A stretch of DNA of 59,857 nt from Gracilariopsis chorda (Eukaryota; Rhodophyta; Florideophyceae; Gracilariales; Gracilariaceae), in contig NBIV01000419.1 in NCBI GenBank assembly GCA_003194525.1, forward strand, positions 1-59,857, read 5' to 3'. The first letter of the stretch is position 1. The number at the start of each line of letters is the position of its first letter. Positions 9,464 to 18,029 of the stretch are shown here, one piece after another. The notes beneath the pieces are model-generated. The model was not told the origin of the DNA. It saw only the letters and a program-made list of their open reading frames with translations, and made no database searches. Both the position numbers and the translations under genes were made by a program.

Positions 9464-10573
9464 TTGACCCCGGACCCACACCATCCCATCACCCTCACCC
9501 CTTCTCCTCCCACCCCTGCCCCAAACGCCGCAATAGACCTCTCAGCATCGCGCACCCCATTCTCCCAACAACCTTACCCTAAAACCTCAGTCCAAACTCC
9601 ACAAGAGTACGCACTTCAACAAGCAGTACAACGTCTGAATTTTGAAGAAGATCACCCTCGCCCTCCAGCACCGCACGCCACTACAATGCCTCCCCACTCA
9701 CGTATGGATCGTAACACAATCGATTTCCGCTCGAATCAGAAACCGGCACTCTTTAACCCCCCGGTCTACCCGCAGCAAAATTCCGCTGTTCATCCCAATG
9801 TTCAAACGCACGCTCCGAATACTTCTAATTCGTCACCGGGACACCAAGGCCAATATGGCCAGCACCAGAACCATTCCAACAATCTTTGGGAGCGTCACAG
9901 CAAATTAGCCGTAGCCTTCTCGACAGCCTCCAAGGACGCATCCAACCGTTACTCTGGTAACATTGATGATTCATGGCCAGAAAAACGTGAAATGTTCGAG
10001 GACGTTGCGCAAAACTACCGCTGTTCCAAAGCTGAAGCCCTTCAGTTCCTGAACAACCTGTTCACCGGCGGCGCTCGTGTAACTTTCAGGAAACTGATCA
10101 AAGGCCAAGTACAGGACTACGACACAGCCATGGCCATTCTCGAAAAGGAGTTCCACAACGCACCTGCACAAGCCCGAATTCTGGCAAAACTTGAATCCCT
10201 CAAGTTCACAGACTTCACCACTGCAGACTCCTCTCAAAATGACGCCTACGTGAGACTCACTGAACGCATTGAAGAGCAATTTCCCCGTAGCCCTCCCCAA
10301 ATGCAGCACGATTATCACAAGCGTCGTATCCTCGCATGCGCCGTTGCCGACCAACCATGGGCACTCGGTACCTTGGACCGTACGGACGAAGAACTGCCCA
10401 CATACTCCACCCTCTCCTCCGCTCTAGCAAGCGTACTCCAAAAGCACGCTTCCCGGTCCGCCGCAGGTGAATCTGTCATTCCACATGACAACGGCACATT
10501 CTACACCAACCCCAGATATGGCCGATCCAAACCCCGATGGAACGAGGCCCGCAACCCATCAAAATTCCGGTAA
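9464..10573 (+). CDS. Copia Gag-like protein
   Basis: The first ~110 residues are Pro/Thr/Asn-rich. An alpha-helical gag core follows (about 145-330), containing DDSWPEKREMFEDVAQNY, AEALQFLNNLF and FHNAPAQARILAKLESL. These are typical of capsid-like proteins that coat the element RNA. The frame has no ATG at this start. It is open without a stop from 9296, so the true start lies upstream or the 5' end is damaged. I see no CCHC zinc knuckle. The frame ends inside the next one (10467-10907), which overlaps by about 100 bases in another register, consistent with one frameshift in the gag-protease linker. Confidence 0.7.
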   Translation: MTPDPHHPITLTPSPPTPAPNAAIDLSASRTPFSQQPYPKTSVQTPQEYALQQAVQRLNFEEDHPRPPAPHATTMPPHSRMDRNTIDFRSNQKPALFNPPVYPQQNSAVHPNVQTHAPNTSNSSPGHQGQYGQHQNHSNNLWERHSKLAVAFSTASKDASNRYSGNIDDSWPEKREMFEDVAQNYRCSKAEALQFLNNLFTGGARVTFRKLIKGQVQDYDTAMAILEKEFHNAPAQARILAKLESLKFTDFTTADSSQNDAYVRLTERIEEQFPRSPPQMQHDYHKRRILACAVADQPWALGTLDRTDEELPTYSTLSSALASVLQKHASRSAAGESVIPHDNGTFYTNPRYGRSKPRWNEARNPSKFR

Positions 10574-10907
10574 TACGATCACCGCAACCAAAGCCATGAT
10601 CAACAATACAGACCGCGACGGAAATTTTACCGTATTCGACGCCATTACCACCACCCCAAAAGGCAAACACAACGCCTATCTGGTATCGGAGGACGATCTG
10701 GAATCAATTGAACTGGACGAGCATGAGGACATTCAACTCGTCACTGAAGACTCTCCAGGCGACACCACGACACCACCCGATAGTGTTGAACACCCCCCAG
10801 CCGATGAAGCGCAACCAAGTGAAGTCCATTTCCTCACTGAATTGTCCAACTCCGCAAACTTCCACGCAAACATAGGACCGTCAGCATTCTCCGACCAGCC
10901 TTTTTAA
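10467..10907 (+). CDS. Gag-protease linker, acidic (same element, shifted frame)
   Basis: This frame continues the polyprotein after gag in a different register. From about 10660 it reads HNAYLVSEDDLESIELDEHE and then an acidic, Pro/Thr-rich linker. Copia polyproteins commonly have such an acidic spacer between gag and the aspartic protease. It ends in a stop 50 bases before the protease-integrase frame. The first ~60 residues overlap gag out of frame and are probably not real. It has no catalytic motif of its own. Confidence 0.45.
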   Translation: MNLSFHMTTAHSTPTPDMADPNPDGTRPATHQNSGNTITATKAMINNTDRDGNFTVFDAITTTPKGKHNAYLVSEDDLESIELDEHEDIQLVTEDSPGDTTTPPDSVEHPPADEAQPSEVHFLTELSNSANFHANIGPSAFSDQPF

Positions 10908-10957
10908 AGGGGAGTCACTCTGGCCTACTGCCTCCCAACTTCTCACGGCCAACCGAT

Positions 10958-12745
10958 ATGGACAAACCACCCGATGATCACGATCCTTCACTGCCGCCCC
11001 CTCCTAAACCACGAGAACCCCCAGATTACCCGCCGATAGCGAAGCTTCCGCCACCGCCCCCAGTACAGCGATCTACTCTGCGACACCTTCTGCATACCGC
11101 CATCAACCAGTGCTGCTCTCGTTTTCCAAGACGGCTTGCGCTTCTAACGCGCACTCGCTCAACGAAAAATCAGGCATTGACCGTCAACATGGACCACATC
11201 TTGTTGTCAAGAATTGCGCATGCCCACTCCCCCAAACCTGACTCTTTCGAAGGAGCACTCGTTGACTCTGGAGCCTCACGCAGCCTCATTCGTATGCCAC
11301 AACTCACGGCATTATTCCACATTCTAGGACTTCCGATCCAGTTACAGCCCGCGAATCTCAAGTTCGTTTCTGGCGACGGAGCACAACATAGCATCGGTAC
11401 CATCCCAATCTCACTACCCACCAACATTGGCACAAGTATCACTCTCACCGTTCACGTGGTGGATATCGCCCTACCCTTCCTCCTAGGTCTAGACTACTGT
11501 CGGAAATTCCGCACCGTACTGGATATGGATGAGGACACACTCCGCTCCAAGCTTGAAGGATGGACACAGCCGTTGGTACGCAAACGCAAACACCTATACT
11601 GGACATTCGACAACCGCGTCCTTCGTACCACCTCCTCTCATATCGCCTACGCATACGCATCGGCATTCTATACATTACCGGAACTCCTTCGACTTCATTT
11701 CAACTTCTTCCACCCCTCCGCGCAAAAACTATACAACCTCATCCGCCGCGCCCGTCCTGAAGAACTCACCCCCGACACACGTAAGCTGCTGGAAGAAATC
11801 TCCAAGTCATGCCGCACATGTACCACGTTTTCGTCTAAACCACTGCGCTTCCGCGCCTCTATACCCGAAGATGACATCATTTTCAACCACGAAATCGCCC
11901 TCGATCTATTCTGGTTGGATGGGAAGGCAACACTGCACGTCGTCGACATCGGCACCGGCTATTCAAACGCCACATTCTTGGCCGGTCAATCCGTCACAGA
12001 TGTGTGGAATGCGTACACTACCTGTTGGTCCACGGTGTATGTAGGGCACCCAAACTGCTTCCGAACCGACTCCGGATCAGTGTTCACCTCGCCACGGTGG
12101 AACACACTTACAAATGACCAAGGCATTGAACTCAAAATCAGTGGCATAGAATCCCACAATGCCCTTGGTTTGGGAGAACGATACCACGAACCACTGCGCC
12201 GTATCTACCGGAAACTCCGTCATGATGGCTCAAAGTTGGAGAAGGAATTGGTACTCCGTCTGAGCATCAAAGCCATGAACGACACAGTAGGCCCAAACGG
12301 ACTTGTTCCATCCCTACTCGTCTTTGGTTGTCTGCCCCGTTTCCCACCCGTATCCACCTCGCTACAGGACCAACGTCATCTTATGAAAGCACTGGAGTCC
12401 GCACAGACAGAGTATGCTATCATTGTTGCCCGTCTCCGCATTGCAAATGCACTCCGCGCCCGCACAGCACCTGCTTCGAAGTATGTCATTGTACCTGGCG
12501 ACTCTGTCTACGTATACCGTGAGGGAGCAAAGCAGTTTACCGGACCCTTCCGCGTCATCCGCGTCGAACACAAGGAAGTGTATGTGAAACAGGACAAGCG
12601 CATAGCTCACTTCAACATCTCCCAAGTCATTCCAGCCTCAGTTCTCACCGACGATCTACACTGCATCAACAACTCGCCGCATTTCGCTCCACGCCGCGAA
12701 CCCCTCCACTCAGATCCGAAGAACCGCCAACGCACGGCATTCTGA
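10958..12745 (+). CDS. Copia protease-integrase
   Basis: The 595-residue frame opens with a Pro-rich leader. An aspartic protease follows, with the active-site triad in LVDSGAS (Asp103) and the hydrophobic flap/C-terminal block LPFLLGLDYCRKF (about 170-185). A zinc-binding HHCC-type segment comes next (LHFNFFHPS, then SCRTC, about 245-290). The integrase core carries the D,D-35-E triad: Asp316 in ALDLFW, Asp371 in FRTDSGSVF and Glu407 in LGERYHEP. The last 80 residues form the basic C-terminal part (VPGDSVYVYREGAKQFTGPF). Integrase inserts the cDNA copy into the host genome. The frame ends at 12745, while the RT frame is already open in another register, so a frameshift near 12,700 separates them. 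Confidence 0.85.
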   Translation: MDKPPDDHDPSLPPPPKPREPPDYPPIAKLPPPPPVQRSTLRHLLHTAINQCCSRFPRRLALLTRTRSTKNQALTVNMDHILLSRIAHAHSPKPDSFEGALVDSGASRSLIRMPQLTALFHILGLPIQLQPANLKFVSGDGAQHSIGTIPISLPTNIGTSITLTVHVVDIALPFLLGLDYCRKFRTVLDMDEDTLRSKLEGWTQPLVRKRKHLYWTFDNRVLRTTSSHIAYAYASAFYTLPELLRLHFNFFHPSAQKLYNLIRRARPEELTPDTRKLLEEISKSCRTCTTFSSKPLRFRASIPEDDIIFNHEIALDLFWLDGKATLHVVDIGTGYSNATFLAGQSVTDVWNAYTTCWSTVYVGHPNCFRTDSGSVFTSPRWNTLTNDQGIELKISGIESHNALGLGERYHEPLRRIYRKLRHDGSKLEKELVLRLSIKAMNDTVGPNGLVPSLLVFGCLPRFPPVSTSLQDQRHLMKALESAQTEYAIIVARLRIANALRARTAPASKYVIVPGDSVYVYREGAKQFTGPFRVIRVEHKEVYVKQDKRIAHFNISQVIPASVLTDDLHCINNSPHFAPRREPLHSDPKNRQRTAF

Positions 12746-13656
12746 TCACCGAAGTCATACCCTTTGGGGACAAGCGCAACTCTGACCCCAAATTCCTGCC
12801 GGCAAAGCAGAAGGAACTTGCTGGACTTCTGAAACGCGGAACATGGTCTATAGTGTGCAAAGAGGACGTCCCAGCCGACGCAAACATTATTGGAAGTCGC
12901 TTCGTTCTTTGCGTGAAGAACGCCGAAACAGACAAGCCGATCTACAAGGCACGGTTCATAGCACAAGGGCACATGGACAAAGAAAAACACAGCCTGGTCC
13001 ATCGCTCAACGACCTTGCAACAGACATCTATCCGTGTCATCCTTGCTCTCGCCGCCATTTTTGGTTTTCGCATATGGTCTACAGACATATCGCAGGCCTA
13101 CATCCAGTCCGCAACACAATTAATGCGAGAAGTTTACGTTCGACCAACCGCCGAATTCGAGCTAGCACCAAAACAGCTATTGAAACTCCTCCGCCTTCTA
13201 TACGGATTGACTGAATCTGGCGAATACTGGAACTACACATTCTCGACGCACATGACTGACGACCTGCACATGACACAGGCAGTTGGTGATCTATCACTCT
13301 TCTTCAAGCACATCAATGGCCACCTCGCCGGTCTGGCAGGCACATATGTCGACGACTCCATGCTAAGCGGCAGCGACGAATTCATGAAGAGTACAGATGT
13401 AACCTCACAACGCTTTGAGGCCAAGCCCAAGGCCCTCGATAACTTCGTTTTCGCCGGCCTCGAGATTTCCACTACAGACCGTGGTCTTTGCCTGCATCAG
13501 CGCAAGCAAATCGGCAAGCTTACCATGCTACCTCCAGATGCGCCGTTCTCTGAATTCAAATCCCGCCTCATGTCTCTCGGATGGATCACTCACACCAGAC
13601 CAGACATTTCTTGCCGCGTTGCTCAACTTGCCCAAACATCGAGCTCTTTGACATAG
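12706..13656 (+). CDS. Copia reverse transcriptase (RNase H missing)
   Basis: The frame reads THGILITEVIPFGDK, then the KQKELAGLLKRGTW motif at the start of Copia RT, and YKARFIAQGH. Next come the WSTDISQAYIQS palm motif with its catalytic Asp, LRLLYGLTESGEYW, and the active-site YVDD at 13345-13356. It ends with HTRPDISCRVAQLAQTSS, the conserved end of the RT domain, and a stop at 13656. It copies the element RNA into DNA. The RNase H domain that normally follows in the same polyprotein is absent, and the sequence beyond 13656 shows no resemblance to it. The element is therefore truncated here or continued by a rearrangement. There is no start codon of its own at 12706. It belongs to the upstream polyprotein in a shifted frame. 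Confidence 0.85.
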   Translation, partial: PLRSEEPPTHGILITEVIPFGDKRNSDPKFLPAKQKELAGLLKRGTWSIVCKEDVPADANIIGSRFVLCVKNAETDKPIYKARFIAQGHMDKEKHSLVHRSTTLQQTSIRVILALAAIFGFRIWSTDISQAYIQSATQLMREVYVRPTAEFELAPKQLLKLLRLLYGLTESGEYWNYTFSTHMTDDLHMTQAVGDLSLFFKHINGHLAGLAGTYVDDSMLSGSDEFMKSTDVTSQRFEAKPKALDNFVFAGLEISTTDRGLCLHQRKQIGKLTMLPPDAPFSEFKSRLMSLGWITHTRPDISCRVAQLAQTSSSLT

Positions 13657-13911
13657 TCAGCCTTCCTAACGAGGTCCTTGCCATCGTCATCCGTCTTCCG
13701 TATGGTTATGATTCAACCTCTGAAGAATCTTCCCACGACGCCGACAGGAACCGGGACTTCATTTTCGGGGGAGCCAAAAATGTGAAAGTGGTATGCGAAA
13801 GTGTACCACAGTTCAAGCGTGAGTGTCAAATGGGCGCCTGTCAACTCTGTTTATTCATTGTCATCTAATATGTAAACATCAACTACAGATGACATGTCTA
13901 ATCTCCAAGGT
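13657..13911. other. Short unassigned stretch after the truncated RT
   Basis: Nothing recognisable. A TCAACTACAG run at about 13880-13889 looks like a splice acceptor, but no exon with support follows it on the plus strand. Confidence 0.3.
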
Positions 13912-14388
13912 TCAACATTTCTTATGGCGAAAGCAACCAACCTTCATATCGCAAAAGACACAGATAGTATGCGATGAAGAGGAGGCCATAGATTTGGAAT
14001 TTGCACCACGGTAAGGTTTACGGATCGCACCAACAGCCTTGGCGCCTTGTCGCATGCTCGATAACGAACGATTCATTCTGGCATGAAGACGTTCTTCCAA
14101 ATCGTTTAGTCTGACCTCAATAAACGCGAGGATGGATGTTGAAAAGTTCTCGATACCATCGGCAATCTTGTTCTCCATTTCCTTCTTATTAGTTTCCATT
14201 TCGCTGATGACCAATGATCGCACATGCTTCTCGGTTATAGGTTTGCGAGATATTTGAGCTTCCTCACGGAGTTTCTCTTTTGTCGCTGGAGAGGCGCACG
14301 AAAGATAGTCAATGATGTCTTGATCTGAATGAGGTTGGACAATGGAATTCTCATTTTGCGTGGCATTAGCGTTGTTTCTGCGAGTCAT
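13912..14388 (-). CDS. Hypothetical helical protein
   Basis: A minus-strand frame of about 158 codons from the ATG at 14388 (the frame is open to 14448, into the 19 bp minisatellite). The product is polar and probably helical. There is an N-terminal Asn-rich part, a Lys/Glu-rich middle (SPATKEKLREEAQISRK and METNKKEMENKIADGIEN), an amphipathic stretch LAFIEVRLNDLEERLHARMN that could form a coiled coil, and a C-terminal tail with four cysteines. I do not recognise a family. The charge pattern looks like a real protein, but the cysteine-rich end may be read-through of an intron. Confidence 0.35.
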   Translation of the reverse strand: MTRRNNANATQNENSIVQPHSDQDIIDYLSCASPATKEKLREEAQISRKPITEKHVRSLVISEMETNKKEMENKIADGIENFSTSILAFIEVRLNDLEERLHARMNRSLSSMRQGAKAVGAIRKPYRGANSKSMASSSSHTICVFCDMKVGCFRHKKC

Positions 14389-14421
14389 TGTTCGAAAAAT
14401 GGTAATGATGTAAGAAAATGA

Positions 14422-14516
14422 AGAGACTAGGATGGACGGAAGAGACAAGGATGGACGGAAGAGACAAGGATGGACGAGAGAGACTGGGATGGACGGGAGA
14501 GACTAGGATGGACACA
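14422..14516. repeat. 19 bp minisatellite, five units
   Basis: Five head-to-tail units of AGAGACAAGGATGGACGGA, with one to four differences each, start at 14422, 14441, 14460, 14479 and 14498. The block lies about 35 bases upstream of the minus-strand ATG at 14388, where it could sit in a leader or promoter. Confidence 0.9.
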
Positions 14517-14946
14517 TGCCTGTCTTTAAGTAGTAGATGTTACTTGTTTGAAAGTTTAAAACCTTTCAGGTACCTTTTGGTAAACTACTTGTACATGTGA
14601 GTGCACCAAACTACTTAAAAATAGTTCTGTGCTCTGAAACACAACCACAACACAGCTGCTTGCCTCTTTATTGCTGTTGATCGAGCGTTGGGATCAAATG
14701 TGGTCATACAGCGAACGTCGACGACGCTCGCTGAATGACCTTTATTGATGCACGAATGTTCAAAATGCACGCAGTGTGACACTGTGGCTCCTACAGTGGT
14801 TCAAAATTTTGAAAATTCGAGGACAATGATGTGACATCACTCGAAGTTAATGTGTGCGGAAGCCAACGATGTGCGAGGTGCGCGCTGCCGAGTCGGCAGT
14901 GCCGAGACCACAATGCGTGCTGTTTGTGAGTCGCTCTTGCTCGCGC
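14517..14946. other. Left flank of the large array, no gene seen
   Basis: Unique sequence with no supported reading frame. It has a perfect 14-base palindrome, TTCAAAATTTTGAA, at 14800-14813. The array begins abruptly at 14947 with ACGACAG, the last bases of frame A before its splice-like GTATGC. Confidence 0.5.
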
Positions 14947-15321
14947 ACGACAGGTATGCTCTAATTCTGACGAAGACTTGACTTTATGTGATCGAAGAAA
15001 CAGCGATGTGATCTAGTGCCAGCTACCAAGTCGCAAGTTCCGAGCACGTTATTTGCGTGGATGCTCAATCTAGGTTCGGGAGACCTGGTTATTGGCGCTG
15101 CGAGCTCGTCAAAAGTGGCATTCGCGAACTATCTGCTGGCGATATCCCACTTCCTTCCTACGGCAAAAGCCACTGGGATGGTTTGGAACTTGAATCGGTC
15201 CCAAATTCACCTCCTCGCTTTTCAATTACCACACCCGCACTTCTTTCACCTGAGAGTCACACACTACACGCAGCACTTTGGAAGCTTCGCCTTTGTCGTA
15301 ACCTTAGCACAACTATAGATT

Positions 15322-15596
15322 GGGGCCCACCGCGGCAAAAGTCTACCATGGCTCTGAACAAGTCCGTTTGGACGCAAGCCTACCACGACTATAAACTGGG
15401 GCCCACCGCGGCAAAAGTCTACCATGGCTCTGAACAAGTCCATTTGGACGCAAGCCTACCACGACTATAAACTGGGGCCCACCGCGGCAAAAGTCTACCA
15501 TGGCTCTGAACAAGTCTGTTTGGACGCAAGCCTACCACGACTATAAACTGGGGCCCACCGCGGCAAAAGTCTACCATGGCTCTGAACAAGTCCAAT
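15322..15596. repeat. 76 bp minisatellite block, unit 1 (four copies)
   Basis: GGGGCCCACCGCGGCAAAAG recurs at 15322, 15398, 15474 and 15550, so the period is 76 bp. Each copy continues through CTACCATGGCTCTGAACAAG to the next ACTATAAACT. Copies differ mainly at one spot (GTCCGTTTGG, GTCCATTTGG or GTCTGTTTGG). Since 76 is not a multiple of three, each extra copy moves both overlapping reading frames. Confidence 0.95.
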
Positions 15597-16192
15597 GCCA
15601 CTACTTTCTTCATCCGCTAGTCTTCGAAAGAAACGTTCGTATACCACTGCGCTCTCCAGACCGTCCGGCGAAGCCTCGGAGTTCTTCACAGCCATCATCT
15701 CCACGTACGCCTCGTTTGATGCTTCGTGTTCGCCGCGAACAAGACTCTCCAACAGCTTTGTCATCCATCGAGGGACTTCACGAATGGGGTGCTTGAACAC
15801 TGGTTGACGAATCATATGACGTTCACTGCATTGGAAATTGGTCAACAGGCTCAAACGCGACTGCGCATCGGTGCAGTACTCTGCCTCCGTTTCTGCAAAC
15901 CAGCGGTCACCGGTCGGAAGGCCGTGTATGGAGGTTCCGTGAACGACATTCAGGCGTCCGAGGAGGCCGAGCAGGATACCACGCGGTGTGGGAGTGGGTG
16001 TGATGAGGATACCCCTGCCAACGGTGGACAACTGCACGGTGATTTCTCTGATCCACTTGTCCCCGACAGCTTCATAGCCGGCTTCTGCGGCGGCCTGGAT
16101 GGCAATTGCAATGCGGTCGAGTTCGTTTACGCCAAGATCTCGACGAACGCTGCCGCCGAGCAAAGAGAGATCTTCGCGATGAGAGCTTCTTA
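15495..16192 (-). CDS. Array gene B, unit 1 copy (unrecognised protein, probable internal/3' exon)
   Basis: The minus-strand frame encodes about 230 residues. The readable start is RSSHREDLSLLGGSVRRD, followed by NELDRIAIAIQAAAEAGYEA, VGRGILITPTPTPRGILLGL, GLPTGDRWFAETEAEY, and a helical second half (WMTKLLESLVRGEHEA, VVYERFFRRLADEE). I do not recognise the family. I see no signal peptide or membrane segment. There is no convincing ATG at its start. A good splice acceptor (TTCTGATTTGCAG on the minus strand) ends at 16193, so this is probably an exon. The C-terminus runs through the 76 bp minisatellite and its last ~30 residues depend on repeat number. At least 11 of about 18 differences between units in this exon are silent in this frame, which argues for real coding history. 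Confidence 0.6.
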
Positions 16193-16272
16193 CTGCAAAT
16201 CAGAAATCGCTCTCGAAGACAACCAGTCTACCGCAACGACTTTGCGCTGTTTGAACAGTTTCCAGACAGAAT

Positions 16273-17232
16273 GCATGGTTTTCAGGCGCCCAAATTCATG
16301 CCAAGACCTCTTTCACTTGACAGTGTTGCTGAACATCAGCGAATAGTAACTCCGTCGAGACAAAATGAAAATGCATTACAAAGTGCAATTGCTGTGCCGG
16401 CGATAAGAATCTTTGACCGGGGAGTGGAGAAGACTCATCTCTTTCGAAGGAGATATCCATGCAGTATACCTCTGAGCACTGACATTGCAGCTCAGCAGTT
16501 GCAGCCGAAGCATTACTCTACATTGAGTTCTTTGAGAAAACGAAACGTTTTGAATTTCTCTAATTCAAGACCGCATGCTCATGCTGTAGACCCAATCGGT
16601 GGCTTTGGTACATACAAGCGTAAGTCAAAACGTAGACCAAAACCCAAGACAACCGAGTCGACTGGTACTGAAATCAAGGAGACTCCAATGATAATGAAAT
16701 TGTTCAAAATGCCCACCACTTCCGTGCATCTGAATGATAATGACGAGACACATTCAGATTCTGATGACGATTTCATGACTCCGTTTCACGAAGTCAAGGA
16801 TACTTCAAATGCATCCAAACGACATTTACTACATGGTTTTGCGGCAGAAGCAAACAAATTACGACAGGTATGCTCTAATTCTGACGAAGACTTGACTTTA
16901 TGTGATCGAAGAAACAGCGATGTGATCTAGTGCCAGCTACCAAGTCGCAAGTTCCGAGCACGTTATTTGCGTGGATGCTCAATCTAGGTTCGGGAGACCT
17001 GGTTATTGGCGCTGCGAGCTCGTCAAAAGTGGCATTCGCGAACTATCTGCTGGCGATATCCCACTTCCTTCCTACGGCAAAAGCCACTGGGATGGTTTGG
17101 AACTTGAATCGGTCCCAAATTCACCTCCTCGCTTTTCAATTTCCACACCCGCACTTCTTTCACCTGAGAGTCACACACTACACGCAGCACTTTGGAAGCT
17201 TCGCCTTTGTCGTAACCTTAGCACAACTATAG
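16273..17232 (+). CDS. Array gene A, unit 1/2 copy (unrecognised basic/acidic protein, possible 50 bp intron)
   Basis: The plus-strand frame from the ATG at 16273 reads MHGFQAPKFMPRPLSLDS, then a region with several Arg/Gln/Ser stretches. A basic block KRKSKRRPKPKTTE and an acidic block DNDETHSDSDDDF follow, and it ends at NKLRQ (16867). The frame is also open upstream to 16106 in many units, but that part has a stop in others, so I prefer the ATG. A splice-like GTATGC follows at 16868. Joining at the AG of GAAACAG (16917) would give a 50-base intron and continue in phase to the stop at 17232. A different frame from about 16926 to 17384 is also open and has slightly more silent differences between units. 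Without an intron, the frame stops at 16930. I recognise no family. Composition suggests a disordered nuclear protein, but that is inference. Confidence 0.35.
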
Positions 17233-17384
17233 ATTGGGGCCCACCGCGGCAAAAGTCTACCATGGCTCTGAACAAGTCCATTTGGACGCAAGCCTACCAC
17301 GACTATAAACTGGGGCCCACCGCGGCAAAAGTCTACCATGGCTCTGAACAAGTCTGTTTGGACGCAAGCCTACCACGACTATAA
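16926..17384 (+). CDS. Alternative frame at the unit start (A 3' segment)
   Basis: This frame encodes ASYQVASSEHVICVDAQSRF, then YWRCELVKSGIRELSAGD and PSYGKSHWDGLELESVPN, and ends in minisatellite-encoded residues. It is open in nearly every unit. Of eight clear differences between units, four are silent here and only two are silent in the competing frame (16918-17232). It may therefore be the true 3' exon of gene A, or a separate exon. A stop (TGA at 16923) lies just upstream, so it would need a splice acceptor, such as the AG at 16929-16930 with a phase that I could not reconcile with frame A. Confidence 0.3.
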   Translation, partial: SSASYQVASSEHVICVDAQSRFGRPGYWRCELVKSGIRELSAGDIPLPSYGKSHWDGLELESVPNSPPRFSISTPALLSPESHTLHAALWKLRLCRNLSTTIDWGPPRQKSTMALNKSIWTQAYHDYKLGPTAAKVYHGSEQVCLDASLPRL

Positions 17385-18029
17385 ACTGGGCCCACCGCGG
17401 CAAAAGTCTACCATGGCTCTGAACAAGTCCAATGCCACTACTTTCTTCATCCGCTAGTCTTCGAAAGAAACGTTCGTACACCACTGCGCTCTCCAGACCG
17501 TCCGGCGAAGCCTCGGAGTTCTTCACAGCCATCATCTCCACGTACGCCTCGTTTGATGCTTCGTGTTCGCCGCGAACAAGACTCTCCAACAGCTTTGTCA
17601 TCCATCGAGGGACTTCACGAATGGGGTGCTTGAACACTGGTTGACGAATCATATGACGTTCACTGCATTGGAAATTGGTCAACAGGCTCAAACGCGACTG
17701 CGCATCGGTGCAGTACTCTGCCTCCGTTTCTGCAAACCAGCGGTCACCGGTCGGAAGGCCGTGTATGGAGGTTCCGTGAACGACATTCAGGCGTCCGAGG
17801 AGGCCGAGCAGGATACCACGCGGTGTGGGAGTGGGTGTGATGAGGATACCCCTGCCAACGGTGGACAACTGCACGGTGTTTTCTCGGATCCACTTGTCCC
17901 CGACAGCTTCATAGCCGGCTTCTGCGGCGGCCTGGATGGCAATTGCAATGCGGTCGAGTTCGTTTACGCCAAGATCTCGACGAACGCTGCCGCCGAGCAA
18001 AGATAGATCTTCGCGATGAGAGCTTCTTA
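17257..18029 (-). CDS. Array gene B, unit 2 copy
   Basis: Uninterrupted. It runs about 25 residues longer than unit 1 because one minisatellite copy lacks a G (at 17388), which shifts the tail into another repeat frame. It carries one replacement (Ile to Asn at about 17879). A silent change at 18004 would be a stop in the overlapping plus-strand frame. Confidence 0.55.

Larger units (their letters stand above)
9296..13656 (+). mobile_element. Ty1/Copia-type LTR retrotransposon, internal region, 3'-truncated and frameshifted
   Basis: The order gag, protease, integrase, reverse transcriptase is the Copia order (integrase before RT). Catalytic residues of protease (DSGAS), integrase (D,D-35-E) and RT (YVDD) are all present, so the copy is fairly young. 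It is not autonomous. It is spread over at least three frames, the RNase H domain is missing after 13656, and no flanking LTRs were recognised. The base composition is C-rich on the plus strand, unlike its neighbours, which fits a transposed element. Component frames are listed separately. Confidence 0.85.

Noticed and set aside
15726..16346. A 206-codon plus-strand frame in each unit, antisense to exon B
   Set aside because: Differences between units that are silent in B are replacements or stops in this frame (18004 gives a stop; GTTTAC/GTTAAC changes Tyr to Asn). It is best explained as a shadow of B.
16579..16776. A 65-codon minus-strand frame repeated in most units
   Set aside because: Antisense to frame A, hydrophobic by chance. 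No start context or splice support was seen.
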